A stretch of DNA of 64,000 bases from Larix kaempferi. Lineage: Eukaryota; Streptophyta; Pinopsida; Pinales; Pinaceae. Below, piece by piece: positions 46,975 through 57,995 of this stretch; the first letter of the stretch is position 1, and every line of letters starts with the position of its first letter. The DNA is taken from positions 868,001 to 932,000 of the forward strand of contig BSBM01001445.1 in assembly GCA_027924585.1 (NCBI GenBank), written 5' to 3'. A program made the translations under genes and the position numbers. The notes beneath the pieces are model-generated. The model saw only the letters and a program-made list of their open reading frames with translations. It was not told the origin of the DNA and did not search any database.

Positions 46975-47412
46975 ATGGAGAAGAACCTTGCTAGGCTAAT
47001 ATTTGAACAACTTCCTTGTTTGAACACTTTTGCTTCTCTTAGCCATGCTTTAATTGAGGCGAGAATTTATGGAAAGAAGACTCTTTGATATAAGCTCTTT
47101 GGGATTTTATTTGTAGCATGGGATCACTTTAAATACCATACATCTGTGAGACATGCTTCCTTTCCATGCGTCCATCATAGCGAACTTCCTGAGATAGGAA
47201 TTAATGTTAAAGTGAATGGAGCCCCAAGATAGTGAGAAGGAAATGCTAAATCTCAGTTATTTAACCGAGGTTATTTTGACAAAACAGGAAAGGATCTCTT
47301 CATTCCTAAAGGCCACTCAGTGAAAGCTAGGTCACAGATATACATTCTCTTTATAAGTGAAAATATGCCTTTCAAGATTTTAGATTTGCTCGGAGTCCCG
47401 TCTCATCGCTAA
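46975..47412 (+). pseudogene. Opposite-strand gene remnant downstream of integrase in element D
   Basis: From ATG 46975 a single frame reads for about 145 codons to TAA 47410-47412 with only three stops (one TGA, and adjacent TAG TGA). Text includes MEKNLARLIFEQLPCLNTF and RGYFDKTGKDLFIPKGH. No family was recognised and it does not resemble the opposite-strand gene of A and B. It lies tail to tail with the D integrase, the same arrangement as in A. Upstream exons may exist. Confidence 0.5.
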
Positions 47413-47570
47413 GCCAAGGGTTTGCCTGGGATTTATTAAAGAAAGAGTAAAGAAAACTTGATCAGAAAGCAAGGTAAAAATCAAACCAAACTACTTAAAT
47501 AACAAACAAACAATAGTACAAGAAAACAAGAAACAACAATGTTTATTTATGTACAAAACTCTCTACGAGA

Positions 47571-48725
47571 CTATGCAAAGTACTGCTTTAAAGCGAGGCC
47601 ATTGAGAGGGAGATTCACTTCCTCTCCTTGCAGGTCTTTCAGCTTATATGTCGATGAGCCAAGCTTTTCAGAAATTTGATAAGGGCCAACCCATAGATGT
47701 TGAAACTTTGTGTGCATTCCCTTACCATCATGTGGATGGTCCCATTGCAAAACTAAGTCACCTACTTCGAAATTTCTACTTTGTGTGCATTCCCTTACCA
47801 TCATGTGGATGGTCCCATTAAAAAACTAAGTCACCTACTTTGAAATTTCTCTTGCCATACTTTCGCTTATGAAACCATATTTTGACTATGTCTTCATGTT
47901 GGTGGAACTGGTCTTTGGCTTTAAGCCAAGATTCTTCAAGCTTCAGCAGGGTATCAATTCTTGATTTTAGGACTTGACTGCTAGACCCTCGAGAGGCTTG
48001 GGCCAATTGCAAAGATGGGAGTAAAATATTCGGAGGGAGCATGGCTTCTTTACCATAGACTAGGGTGAACGGGGAAACTCATAAGGCATTCTTTGGGGTT
48101 ACTATGTCTTCCCATAAAGCATTTGGGAGGGCTGTATTCCAGCTTCTTTGATTTCCAATTATAGTTTTTTTAAGAATTTGAATGAGATTCTTATTGGTAG
48201 ACTCAACTAATCCATTTCCTTGGGGGTAGTAATTGGATGAATAATTTAATTTAATTTATTTCTCATAAGCAAATTCATTTATCTTAAAAGACGAAAAATA
48301 AGTTGCATTATCAAAGACTAGGGAAATTGGAACCCCAAACATGGTTATGATGTTTTCCTCCAGGAATATGATAACTGCATATTCGTTTATTTTGCGCAAC
48401 AGAGCAGCTTTTGCCCATCTTGGAAAATAATCTGTAGCTTCCAGGATATAACGATGTTGCAATGAAGAGTTCAGGTTTATCTCACCGATAACATCTATGC
48501 CCCACTGTTCAAATGGTTCCGATATGATGACTAGATGCAAAGGTCCTGCTTCTTTTAGGAATTTCCCGACACTTCTTTGACATACACCACAATTTTGGGC
48601 ATCAGCATGAGCATCTATGAGTAAGGTGGGCCAATAATACCTAGCTTTGATAATTTTATGTGTTGTGGTATCTCCAGAATAACGTCCCCCAACAGGGACA
48701 TCATGCAATTCCTTGACCACACTAT
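47571..48725 (-). pseudogene. Integrase of element D
   Basis: The zinc-binding part reads LHDVPVGG, then THKIIKARYYWP, then CGVCQRS. The core shows Asp in EQWGIDVIG, Asp in LVFDNATYF and Glu in NGLVESTNKN. The tail has VGPYQISEKLG and PLNGLALKQYFA before the stop at about 47571. A stop lies near 48256 and a 73-bp duplication shifts the frame near 47778. Confidence 0.85.
47705..47850. repeat. 73-bp tandem duplication in the integrase tail of D
   Basis: 47705-47777 and 47778-47850 differ at only a few bases. As 73 is not a multiple of three, the copy disrupts the reading frame, which explains the overlap of two frames here. Confidence 0.92.
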
Positions 48726-49457
48726 CAACATCTTATTTCTCTAGACATATAAGGAAAATTACATTATAATTTATTCTAAAGAGTATCCCATCAATGATTT
48801 GATAGGCTGCTGATTTGAGACGTAGTGCTCTCCTTTGCTTAGAATTCCAGTGTTCCGGCAAATATCCTTGCTGCAAATAATGCACTAGGTCTCTATACCA
48901 AGATTTAGGAGCTGTAAAAATAGGACATACCTCAACCATATTCAATTCCACTTCATTTTCCCAGTTCAACTCTTCATCAACTGGATGTTCAGTAAGTAAT
49001 TTACATAACCCTTGACCCTTGATAATGGTGGTGGGTTTAAATTCTAAATCATACTCTTGAAGAGTGGTGACCCAATTTCCTCTCCATTCTCCCAAGTCCT
49101 TCTGAACGAACAAAGATCTGACAACGAAGTGATGAACTATGACTTTAGTTTTGTTTTTTAGAATATATGGCCTGAACTGCTTTATCGATTTGAATACGGC
49201 ATATGCTTGCTTGTCTACAATAGGGTAGTTCAGTTCAGCGCCCTGTAGACCAATGCTCATAAAAGAAATTAGGTATTCATCTCCTGATTCTACCTTTTGC
49301 GTGAGCACAACTGCGAGAGAGTCATCTGAAGCGAAGGTGTACATAATGAAATCTTTGTTGAAGTCTAGACTCCTTAAAGAAGGTGTATTAGCTATGGTAT
49401 CTTTGATTTATTTAAAGGCCACTTTCTCCAAGTCAGTCCACTTGAACTGTACACTCT
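48726..49457 (-). pseudogene. RT end and RNase H of element D
   Basis: TFASDDSLAVVLTQ (first Asp), MSIGLQGAELNYP, DKQAYAVFKSIKQFRPY, then GNWVTTLQEYDLEF and IKGQGLCKL mark the Ty3-type RNase H. The frame is open over 49344-48733, giving 203 residues. A stop and the B insertion lie just upstream. Confidence 0.8.
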
Positions 49458-49462
49458 GTTTT

Positions 49463-50506
49463 TGTTGGTGGGTAAATCTACCCTATAGCAAGGAAACTAA
49501 TGCTATCAACTTGGTTGGGGTGACAGGTAAGTGTATTGATGATATTACAAATATATTTATGAAAAGAAATAAGTTATGGATCTTGGGAACACACCTTTCA
49601 ATCGAAGTTCGATCCTAGCCTTTACTTGATCTTGTGTTCAACTTCCAAATCCACCTTCCTTTCAGTAAACCTGCAATAACAATACCTTTCTCAAATCATT
49701 TTGGGCAATATAAAGCTTGAAAGAAACAAAAACAATGTTTAACATTCAAAATTGACCAAAATAGATCCGCATTAAGATGCCATTTCATAACACATTTAAG
49801 TTGGAACAAGAAAGACACTTCAACCTTTATTTGTCAAAATTAAAATGATGTACAAGTATACCTGATCATGTAACAGGCTCCTGCAACTTGATTCTGGGCT
49901 CTGGCTCTTCTCTGGCTTGGATATATTCAGCATTAACTCCTCCAATGCAAGCTTCTCTCTATGTCTCAACGTTTCTCCATTAATCCATCTCACTATCTAA
50001 CCTTTCTCTTTTAATCTTGTTTGTATTTATAAGATTAGAGAAGTAGTTTAGGTCGATGTATAGTTATGGAGGAAGTTGGGGGAGTTGGGAAACTACCAGC
50101 AACTAATCCTCCTCAAGAAATTAATTTATTTTTTAATCATCTTTTAAGATGTACGCGACTCTTTTTCAGTGGAGTAGAGTATAGGGCGCTACTTTAGTGC
50201 TTATCAACTAGCGCTCATCGAGTTTAAAATGCTGAGCACTACTATGCTGAGAAGGAGTAGCGTATATTTGGATATGGGCTCTACTATTATACACTGGAGT
50301 AGTGTATGGGCGCTAATCTCTTTGAGTAGGGTAGCGCTCATATCTCAAAATGATATATATTTTTGGGTTTTTCCAGCAATGTTAGGAAATGGAGTGAGTC
50401 AAAGTATCATCCAAGGTCAACATGCTCCTCCATCCAAGTTGTCCTTTTGTGTGATCAACATCTCAAGGTGATCACGGACGGAGAGGTGCAAGTTTAACCT
50501 ATAACA
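49463..50506 (-). repeat. Element B 3' LTR, 1044 bp
   Basis: TG...CA ends; TATA-like box on the minus strand at 50023-50033 (CTTATAAATAC). The U3 motif cluster of GTAGCGC type is at 50165-50345. Confidence 0.95.
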
Positions 50507-50553
50507 GATGCGCCCTAATGTGTGAGGTCAGAGGGAAATGATGGCCGAAATAC
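50507..50553 (-). promoter_or_regulatory. Polypurine tract and conserved block of element B
   Basis: Minus strand TTAGGGCGCATC before the LTR, with one C breaking the purine run, and the same neighbouring block as A and T. Confidence 0.8.
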
Positions 50554-51829
50554 ATTATAATCCAAAGCCAGAGGAGGAGCAAAGAAACTGCAGAAAACAA
50601 GTCACAAGAAACTTGCAACAAAGATCAAGGTCAGCGAGCAATTACATTTTTGACATCATATAGATGTGTAGTGTGATATAACATGATCTCCGATACATAA
50701 CAAGGAGATGTTTATAAAAGCATGGCCACTTGGAATACAAGCGTGGATCCATGTCAAACTGAGAGATCATGGACATAACAACAAACTGGATCTATGTCTC
50801 ATGGAGAGCCGAATATAAGTGAGGCTCAGTCTTGTGCAACTTGGGTGATAACAAAATGAGGTACTGTCATCTAAAATCCCAAGGTCTTCATCCAAAACAA
50901 CTCTAGGTACAAACCTTAACCATGTGAATAGATGAGCTGGTAGTCAAACATGGGGGGTATCGTTTGATTACCGGTCATTGATGTATACTGTTAACAAACG
51001 CGAGGACTTCCACCGATAATGATGATGGGGTCCAAGGTACCAAGTACGATCCGCCAAGTGTGAATAAATGGACTTGAAGTCGAACACTTGGGAATCCTGT
51101 CAAAAAAGAGACATTGATGTATTCTAATCATTCAACAGCGAGGAAAATTTCCCCTAGTGACTGCAATCTCCAAGATACTAACTGAAACTCTAAAATTCAA
51201 TCCCAGAATAATGAGTTGATGTCGATGGGAAGAAGTCCGTTGGAAGGGAGGCCTTATGGCATCCTCCATCATCCAACTCAAGGAACACTCAATTGGTAAG
51301 AGCTGATATGGAATAATATGTAACAAGACTGACACTAGGAAGGCTGACACATGAGGTCAAGGTAAACTGCAGAATGGCCGACATAGGGTATATCCTTGAA
51401 CATTGAGCACGACACAAAGTGACTTAGGCAGTTTCTGACATAATGGGGTAAATAAGTCTAAAATGTAAGAGACATTATCAGACCCTCCATATGGTTGGAA
51501 GAGTAACCAACTAGGGGAGTGAATAACTCGGAGGAAAGGTTCACCCTGAGGTCAAAAACTAAACCCAACCAAGAAGATAGACTCAAGTAGGTGCTGTGTT
51601 CAAGGATAGAACTGACTGAACTGCCTTTGCCAATGAAGATATGATATGTCTTTCCCGTTCCTTATTCTTTTTAGATAAAAGAATACCCTTCTTGTTGTTT
51701 TAATGAGTTCAAGAAAGAATGAAAACTCAATAGATCCAACCATGTAAAATTTTAACGAGCCCATGGGAGGAAGACTCAGGACCTTCTTCATTATTTATAG
51801 AGTTCGAAGAAGAGATAGAAGATTACTCT
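50554..51829. other. Element B 3' noncoding region
   Basis: Collinear with 516-1795 of A. No gene is supported. Confidence 0.7.
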
Positions 51830-52210
51830 ATATTTACTGATCTCTGGATTTTAATATCGAGCCGAGATCTGTTCTTGCTCGTCGGTGTTTTCAATTTTAA
51901 GGAGTCTGAAAAACTTAAACAATAACTCCATACATCTGCTCGTGGATTTTAGTATCTAGCCCAAGCAGATTAATGCTTGTCAGTGTTTTCCTATTTATAG
52001 AGTCTGAAAAACTTAAACAATCCTCTTTTCACCTATCCGTGGATTTTATATCGAGCCCGGATTGGTCTATGCTCAGCGGTGTTTTCTTGTTTATAGAGTT
52101 GAAAAACTTAAACAGTCCTCTACTTACCCTCTCGTGGATTTCACATTGATCCTAGGTAGGTGAATGCTCGCTTGGTATTTTCATGTTTAGAGAGCCTAAA
52201 AACCCTAAAG
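51830..52210. repeat. About 97-bp tandem repeat, 4 units, in 3' UTR of B
   Basis: GGATTTT phrases start at 51846, 51944, 52041 and 52136. The same array as 1796-2195 in A with the same copy number, so it existed in the common ancestor. Confidence 0.85.
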
Positions 52211-52999
52211 AAAGGCTCCAAAAGGTCCTTTTTCGTACAGTTAGTCTCCTCCCCCGAAAAAGTATAAAACAATGAAAGGAGAACTCTTCTAGCGCATACA
52301 GGAGTATACCTAGAGTATACCTTTTCCGTAGTTAATACACCTAGGCCCGGAAAAGGGGTAATTCTATACTTAAGTGGATGAGCCTTCGATTACTTTAACG
52401 AGCTTGAAGAGGACAAGCTTGCTCGACAATCTTGTTTAGTTTTAAATAGTCCAAACAAGAGCTTAAAAATGGCTTAAAGGTCAGCTTCTAGGATCATAGC
52501 TTCATACTCTGCCGAAACTAGGTCTTCAACAAAATATTAGCCGATGCGGAAAAAATCTCGAATGATATATGAATTTGAAATATTTAGCTAATTGACAAGG
52601 TCTATCATCAAGAATTTTGAAACTTAGGAGATGAATCCGACAAATATTAAATGAAAATTGAGCTTGGATTAGTATTATACCGTATTGTGTGTTTCAATTG
52701 ATTAATTAGGGATTTTTGAAAGTTTTGAAACTATAGAAAATTAACAATAATGGGTAAAAATCAAAATCCAATTTGTATATATGATTTCATTTTTAAAAAT
52801 CAATTTTCAATTTGTTTTGTAGGGAAAAGATTGGGGCAACCTTTTGCAAATTTCGAATCTCCGTGGCGATCAAACTGAGCATCCAAACATCAATCTTCCT
52901 CCACCAATTAAGTTAAAATTCACTTAACTTGCAATTTCATGGTTTATTTTTCAATTTTTGAGCAAAAAATAGCTTGCAACGTGATGCTCACAAGTGTTG
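52211..52999. other. Element B noncoding region upstream of the opposite-strand gene
   Basis: AT-rich, alignable with A. No gene is seen; it may include the promoter of the next gene. Confidence 0.5.
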
Positions 53000-53110
53000 C
53001 TGCGCAGGCGCTACTGTGTAACCAAAGCAGTAGCGTATAAATGAGATGGGCGTTACTGTGATGAAGTAGAGTAGCGCCCATATGCGACTATGTAGTATAC
53101 ACAGTAGCGT
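53000..53110. promoter_or_regulatory. GTAGCGC/GCGCTAC motif cluster upstream of the opposite-strand gene (B)
   Basis: GGCGCTACTGTG, CAGTAGCGTAT, GGGCGTTACTGTG, AGTAGCGCCCAT and CAGTAGCGTAC follow each other within 110 bp, ending about 60 bp before the ATG. Several pairs are inverted and could form hairpins. Confidence 0.55.
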
Positions 53111-53171
53111 ACACTCTTGAAAACCTACATACAAGCGTCGAGACTCAAAAAATTTTGGTTTTTTGTGCAAG

Positions 53172-54408
53172 ATGGTCCTTCAATGGAGGGAGAGGGAGCA
53201 TGAGGACATGGATAGGTTGGCCATGCAAGATCCGACCACCCTCCATGCTCTCAGAAGATGCGGTTTGTTTAAGTTTTATCGAACCGTAAACATGAGGGCT
53301 TTAAACAAACTGTTTCGAAGACTTATTCAGTATTGGGATGTGGATACTAATACCTTTGTCATCCGTGGGCAAACATTGGAGCTTACAGTTGATGACATAT
53401 ATTTCATTACTGGTCTCTCACGAAGAGGAGATGTAATCAATCTGAAAGGGTCTTCTCGTGTGGGTGTAAGATCTGTGCAAGAGTATGTAAATACATATTG
53501 TGTTGCCGGAGCTGAGAAATCGGGAAGCCAAGTCTTGATTTCAACTATTGATGGTCTCCCTTTGAAAGTGATAGTGAGCATGATCAACCGAGTAGCAGGT
53601 AGTGCTTCACAACACTTAGCTTCCAGGAACTCTATGCATATTGGTGTACAATGCTTACACGGTCATGTCTATGATTGGAGTACTAGTTTACTGGAAAATA
53701 TGAAATCTCAATTGAAAGGTTGCAAATCCGCACAATGAAGAATTTTGGGTACGGTAGTATTTTGTGTACTTTCTTCTTTGAGAGGATGCCTGCTATCAGT
53801 TTGGGGATGCCTCTGCCTCAGGTTAACCCCCGTGAGCCCAGACTAGGCCGTTGGGGTGACATATTCCTCCGCCAGGGTGGTGGGAAAGTAACTACTGTTA
53901 TCATACTGATGATTTTCTGGGGGTGGTGGGAGAGGCAAGTGCCTTCTTTTGAGCAGTTTCCATATGCTGGATTGGATTTCCGTCAAGATACAGAACTGGT
54001 GCTTCCTCCAGGTGGAGCCTGGGGAGATATTGGTATGTTTAGAATTTTGAAGTTTATTTAATTTTTTCAAACTTTTTCAAGTATTTGATTTTTATGAATG
54101 AGTTTTGAAGTTCTAATCAAGTGTCATATGCAGATGTTGGGCCTGTTTGTCCTGAGGGACATCCTACCATCTATGTGAGGCCAACTGATATTACTGCAGC
54201 AGATGCTATGTTGGGAACCCTGGAGAGAAAAATAAGTCGGTTGACTCATGAAGTTCCTGCATGCCGTATGGATCAGATACCTGTTGATATGCAGGAAGAT
54301 GTTGTTGGGGTTCCCCCAGCATGGCTTAGGGTGCTGCGGAAGATAGCTAGGATTGTCATATGCTATCGCAATGCAGTAGATGATGACGATGTCCCTCCTT
54401 CTCCATAG
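53172..54408 (+). pseudogene. Opposite-strand spliced gene of element B, plant-mobile-domain-like
   Basis: ATG 53172 matches the start in A. Exon 1 runs to 54032, a 101-bp GT-AG intron spans 54033-54133 and the last exon ends at TAG 54408. The intron position and phase match A. The first part is intact over 180 codons (WREREHEDMDR, LTVDDIYFITGLSRRG), then one base is missing near 53733 relative to A, and small compensating indels alter about 12 residues near 53885-53920. Over the first 95 residues about 16 differ from A, while many codon differences are silent, which suggests past selection on the protein. Resemblance to plant mobile domain proteins is by eye. Confidence 0.72.
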
Positions 54409-54588
54409 GAGAGGAATACATTTTATGTATATATTTTTGAGGCTACTATGCCCAACTTTTGTACTTTTATGACTTGAGTTGATAGACTCGTGACTCAAAA
54501 CTCATATATTTTTTGATATGGTATCGGCTATATACAGTATCGGTTATTTACATGTGTATGTGTTTTAATTTTATGTGTGCAATGTTGT

Positions 54589-55069
54589 TTATGACAATGA
54601 ATGATGCAAATGCCAGTCTAACACATATTTTGCTAATGAATCAGCTAAAGTGTTTAAACTTCTTGGAATGTGTTCATATCTGATAGAATGAAATTGTCTT
54701 TCCAATAGTCTAACTCGTAGAAACTGACGTAGCAATCCCAGATCTCTAATCTGATAGACACCTGTTAACTGAAATACAATTAATTGTGAGTCAAGCCTTA
54801 CCTCCAAATGTGAAATGCCATGACTGAGAGCATCTCAGAGAAGTTCTATAACTGCACTGTATTCAGCCACATTATTCGTGGTAGGACCCAAACAACCCCC
54901 CCCCCCCCGAAGAGACAAGTTGGTCAGCGGGTGAATAAATGACCCAAGCTGCTGCAGCCAACTGACAGGTGTGGCGACTGGCGCCATCAGCAAATCTTAA
55001 GAAATGTTTGGTTGACATCTGGTACACGAAACGAGAAACACACATAAGATTACCTAATGAGCAAAACAA
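54589..55069 (-). pseudogene. Archaeal-type RNase H of element B, frameshifted
   Basis: The N-terminal part (FADGASRHT, AAAAWVIYSPADQ) is at 55069-54900 and the C-terminal part (VRLDSQLIVFQL, LNTLADSLAKYVLDW) at 54807-54589. The break coincides with a run of about 14 C at 54894-54908, where A has 7, so slippage probably shifted the frame. The Glu-bearing middle also has a stop. Confidence 0.75.
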
Positions 55070-55137
55070 AACTAGCTTTACAAAAATATACAGCTATGTT
55101 ACAAGAAAAAATATTTCAGCCTAAGCATAGTACTTCT

Positions 55138-55520
55138 TCAAGTAGGATCAATGCCTGGATCCTCCCCATGAGGCCGGGCAAAGATGTTATGGAAATCATG
55201 GAAAATATTGGTATACGGAATGATCTCATCAAGATAACAACCCGTTTCAAAAAAAATGTTTTCGTTGATCCCAATGAAAATGTTCACCAGCGAGGTATGC
55301 AATCTATTTGCTTCAACAACACCAACTTGTGAAGAAGTGAAATCAGTATTTTCATCAGGTGGTGAACAAAATTCACCTCTCTCTATCAAGTTAAGAATAG
55401 GAACCAAGAAGGACCTAGGATCTATATGTCCCTGAGGAAGATCTGGGTCGGTCATGGCTTCTAACATTTCCTGTTCAGAAGGTAAAGTAGTATCTGAACT
55501 GTCAAGAGAGTGGATCGGGT
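55138..55520 (-). pseudogene. Remnant of the N-terminal pol linker of element B, joined to the pol tail
   Basis: The frame reads LIERGEFCSPPD, IFIGINENIF and ends in PGIDPT, matching A just upstream of RT. Directly after it the sequence matches A beyond the integrase end (KKYYA). The A stretch of about 5120 to 7610 is missing. Confidence 0.8.
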
Positions 55521-55527
55521 CCGGTGT

Positions 55528-57897
55528 CTACGTAATGGCACCATCTATGTTTGACTCGACAGACACTAATGGAGTCAACATATGTTCTGTTGTAGTTTGA
55601 TAAGAATCCAAGTGGGTAACTTCTACAACAGGGGTGGGCACGGAGGGGTTTGTGTTAGTTAAGAGAAACCCAGAATCAGTTGTTAAACTAACCATGGAAG
55701 TTTCAGATGAAGAACATCCCTCAGTACCAATGAATAAGGTAGGAGCTGGTAGGTCAAAAGTGTCGATTAATGATCTGTACAGTCCTGCTCCTAAACTTTC
55801 ACCAACCGGGGTGGTTTGATCAATCAATGGAACTGTGGTTTCCAAAGAATTCTGGTTGTTTCTCTGAGTGAAAGAAAGTTGATCGACTGTAACGATCTTA
55901 CCTTCAAATGGGAACATGACCACTCGAAAAACTGTCGATGCAATAGCTCGCATGGCATATGTACAACTCCTGCCCAATAACATATTGTAATCAAGCAGAG
56001 CATCCAGAACTTCTACTTCAACAACAACTGTCTTACCGTCCAAAGTGACATCAAATGATGGCAAAACTCCATGTGGACGGAAAGTTCTGCCATCAAATGC
56101 AGTAAGCAGTGTGTTATAAGGGGCTAACTCAGGAGAACCTAGATCTTTCCAACAGGAATTTGACATTACGCAAGTCGACGCACCCTCATCTACAACAGCT
56201 CGTCTGATGGTCATTGGACCATGAACGACTTCAATCTGAAGGGCAACGTGATAGGGAAACTGGTATTTGACATCAGTCATATCAAATCGCGCAGTCATGT
56301 TAGAAGATTCCATACTTCCAATAGCTGCCAGAAGTGCATTCCGTTGTAGAGGACAACTTTGCAAGACTTCTAGAGTAGACATGGAACAAGGGGTCTGGGC
56401 TAAGTTTTCAACCACATTGTAGTTGGAAGTGGCCCGAGTGTTGGGATTGTGCGATGCCCATTTCAAGACACCTTTCAGAATCTTGGGCATTGGGTCCACA
56501 AGTATGTGGAGTGGTGTGGAAGATTTTGGAATTTCCTTATCCTTTCTCTGTGCGTCTGGGGTATAATTCCCGGCTCTAGTTTGCAAGAGTGCATCCGAAT
56601 TAACCATATTGATAAAAGTTTGATCAACGGTAGCATGTGTGGTGCCCCCAGTTTTGGAGGTGCCAGAAGTTGAGCCCTTCCCTTTAGGAAATGGATCTTT
56701 CAGGACGGCATGCTTCTTTTCTCTTAAGAGCTTCTGGGCTTCTTCAAGCAGAGGGCATTGGTGAGTAAGGTGGTTCTGTTTGCAAAGTTTACAAGGGAAC
56801 TTAACCTTCTTTTCCTCTTTGTTACCCTCTTCGGCATTGTCTTTTTTGGGTTTTTGTTGGTTCCCCTCTCCTTTCTTGCCCTTGTTTTTGTTGTTGGGCT
56901 TCCGAGGGCCCTTTTGATTGTTCTGGACCAGATTGACAGGCTCATAAGTAGAAGGAGAGGTTGTGACAGAGGAAACATCTGCAGTTGATTGTTTGACTGA
57001 TGAGGCATGAACCTGTTTAGTCAGCGCTTCAAAAGCTGTAGAGTCAACTGAACCCACTATGCCGTCAGCATGTGGTCTAGGTTTGGGTCTACTCAGATCA
57101 GTGTTCGATCGCGGTGCGTCAGGTATAATTTCGTACAATAACCCAGATTGTGCATAAACAAGATCTAACTGTTGGGTCCATAAGATGGCTTCTTCCTCGT
57201 TTGATACTCCAGATGTGGCTACTTCCTTAGAAATATAAGGAAGGAGTGATTTCAAATACCACTCAAGAAGGAACTCTGGAGGAATGTTGGCCTTAATGAG
57301 CCTCTTCTGTCTTCGCCACTTCTGAATGTGGTCAGATAAATGAGTGGCTTTATTTTTCCCAAATGTAGACAAAAGGTCTGTTCCGGCATCATACCGAACA
57401 GGAAGCTGGAAGTGATTCAAAAAGACGGTGGAAAGATCTCCAAAATTAGAGAAAGTAGCCGTAGGTAACTCAATGTACCATTTGGCTACAGGACCAGTTA
57501 AGGTCCTTTGGAACAGTCTCAATCTAATGGAGTCTTCGTTCAATGAATTTGAGGAACACCATAAGTGGAACGTAGTGACATGGTCACCAGGGTCTTCACC
57601 TGTTTTGCCTTCGAACTTTGGAATGTCGGAAGGTAATTTGGTGAAAACTGATGGCCATGTAGCATTATGACACACAGGATCGTTTGTCAGTTTGGAGAGA
57701 TCTAGCAAATTTAAAGTTGCCAGAAATGGTAGACGAGGCCGGTAAGATGGTACTTGATAAGGGGAACCACCCATCGCTTGACCCATGAACTGTTGGTAGG
57801 GGTTGCCCCCAGCCATCTGTTGATAAGGGTTTCCCCCGACCATATGCTGATAAGGGTTGCCCCCGGCCATATTCTGGTAGGAGTTTCTACCTACCAT
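55528..57897 (-). CDS. Gag C-terminal region and protease of element B
   Basis: 789 residues open. In order: PYQQ repeats (residues 1-45), capsid (about 55-260, with LPSDIPKFEGKTGEDPGDH), a Lys-rich stretch, the zinc knuckle CKLCKQNHLTHQC (about 366), a linker (WASHNPNTRAT), protease with DEGAS (about 567) and LLGRSCTYAM (about 642), then a linker to pol. All metal ligands and the catalytic Asp are kept, unlike A. The true protein starts further upstream; the frame shift is at 57913-57916. It would make Gag and protease for B if translated past that point. Confidence 0.85.
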   Translation of the reverse strand: MVGRNSYQNMAGGNPYQHMVGGNPYQQMAGGNPYQQFMGQAMGGSPYQVPSYRPRLPFLATLNLLDLSKLTNDPVCHNATWPSVFTKLPSDIPKFEGKTGEDPGDHVTTFHLWCSSNSLNEDSIRLRLFQRTLTGPVAKWYIELPTATFSNFGDLSTVFLNHFQLPVRYDAGTDLLSTFGKNKATHLSDHIQKWRRQKRLIKANIPPEFLLEWYLKSLLPYISKEVATSGVSNEEEAILWTQQLDLVYAQSGLLYEIIPDAPRSNTDLSRPKPRPHADGIVGSVDSTAFEALTKQVHASSVKQSTADVSSVTTSPSTYEPVNLVQNNQKGPRKPNNKNKGKKGEGNQQKPKKDNAEEGNKEEKKVKFPCKLCKQNHLTHQCPLLEEAQKLLREKKHAVLKDPFPKGKGSTSGTSKTGGTTHATVDQTFINMVNSDALLQTRAGNYTPDAQRKDKEIPKSSTPLHILVDPMPKILKGVLKWASHNPNTRATSNYNVVENLAQTPCSMSTLEVLQSCPLQRNALLAAIGSMESSNMTARFDMTDVKYQFPYHVALQIEVVHGPMTIRRAVVDEGASTCVMSNSCWKDLGSPELAPYNTLLTAFDGRTFRPHGVLPSFDVTLDGKTVVVEVEVLDALLDYNMLLGRSCTYAMRAIASTVFRVVMFPFEGKIVTVDQLSFTQRNNQNSLETTVPLIDQTTPVGESLGAGLYRSLIDTFDLPAPTLFIGTEGCSSSETSMVSLTTDSGFLLTNTNPSVPTPVVEVTHLDSYQTTTEHMLTPLVSVESNIDGAIT

Positions 57898-57995
57898 CTG
57901 TTGATAGGGTTTCCCCAGTTACTTGTTGGTAGGGGTTTCCCCCAGCTGTTTGTTGGTAGGGGTTTCCCCCTGCCATCTGTTGTTGTACGAAAGAG
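57756..57995. repeat. 27-bp coding minisatellite (PYQQ repeats) in Gag of B
   Basis: About eight units encode variants of MAGGNPYQQ on the minus strand. One unit has four instead of five C in a run (57913-57916), which splits Gag into two frames. The block is absent from A and C. Confidence 0.9.

Noticed and set aside
57756-57995. Regular repeats suggestive of a CRISPR array
   Set aside because: Units are contiguous 27-bp coding repeats without spacers, inside a plant element.
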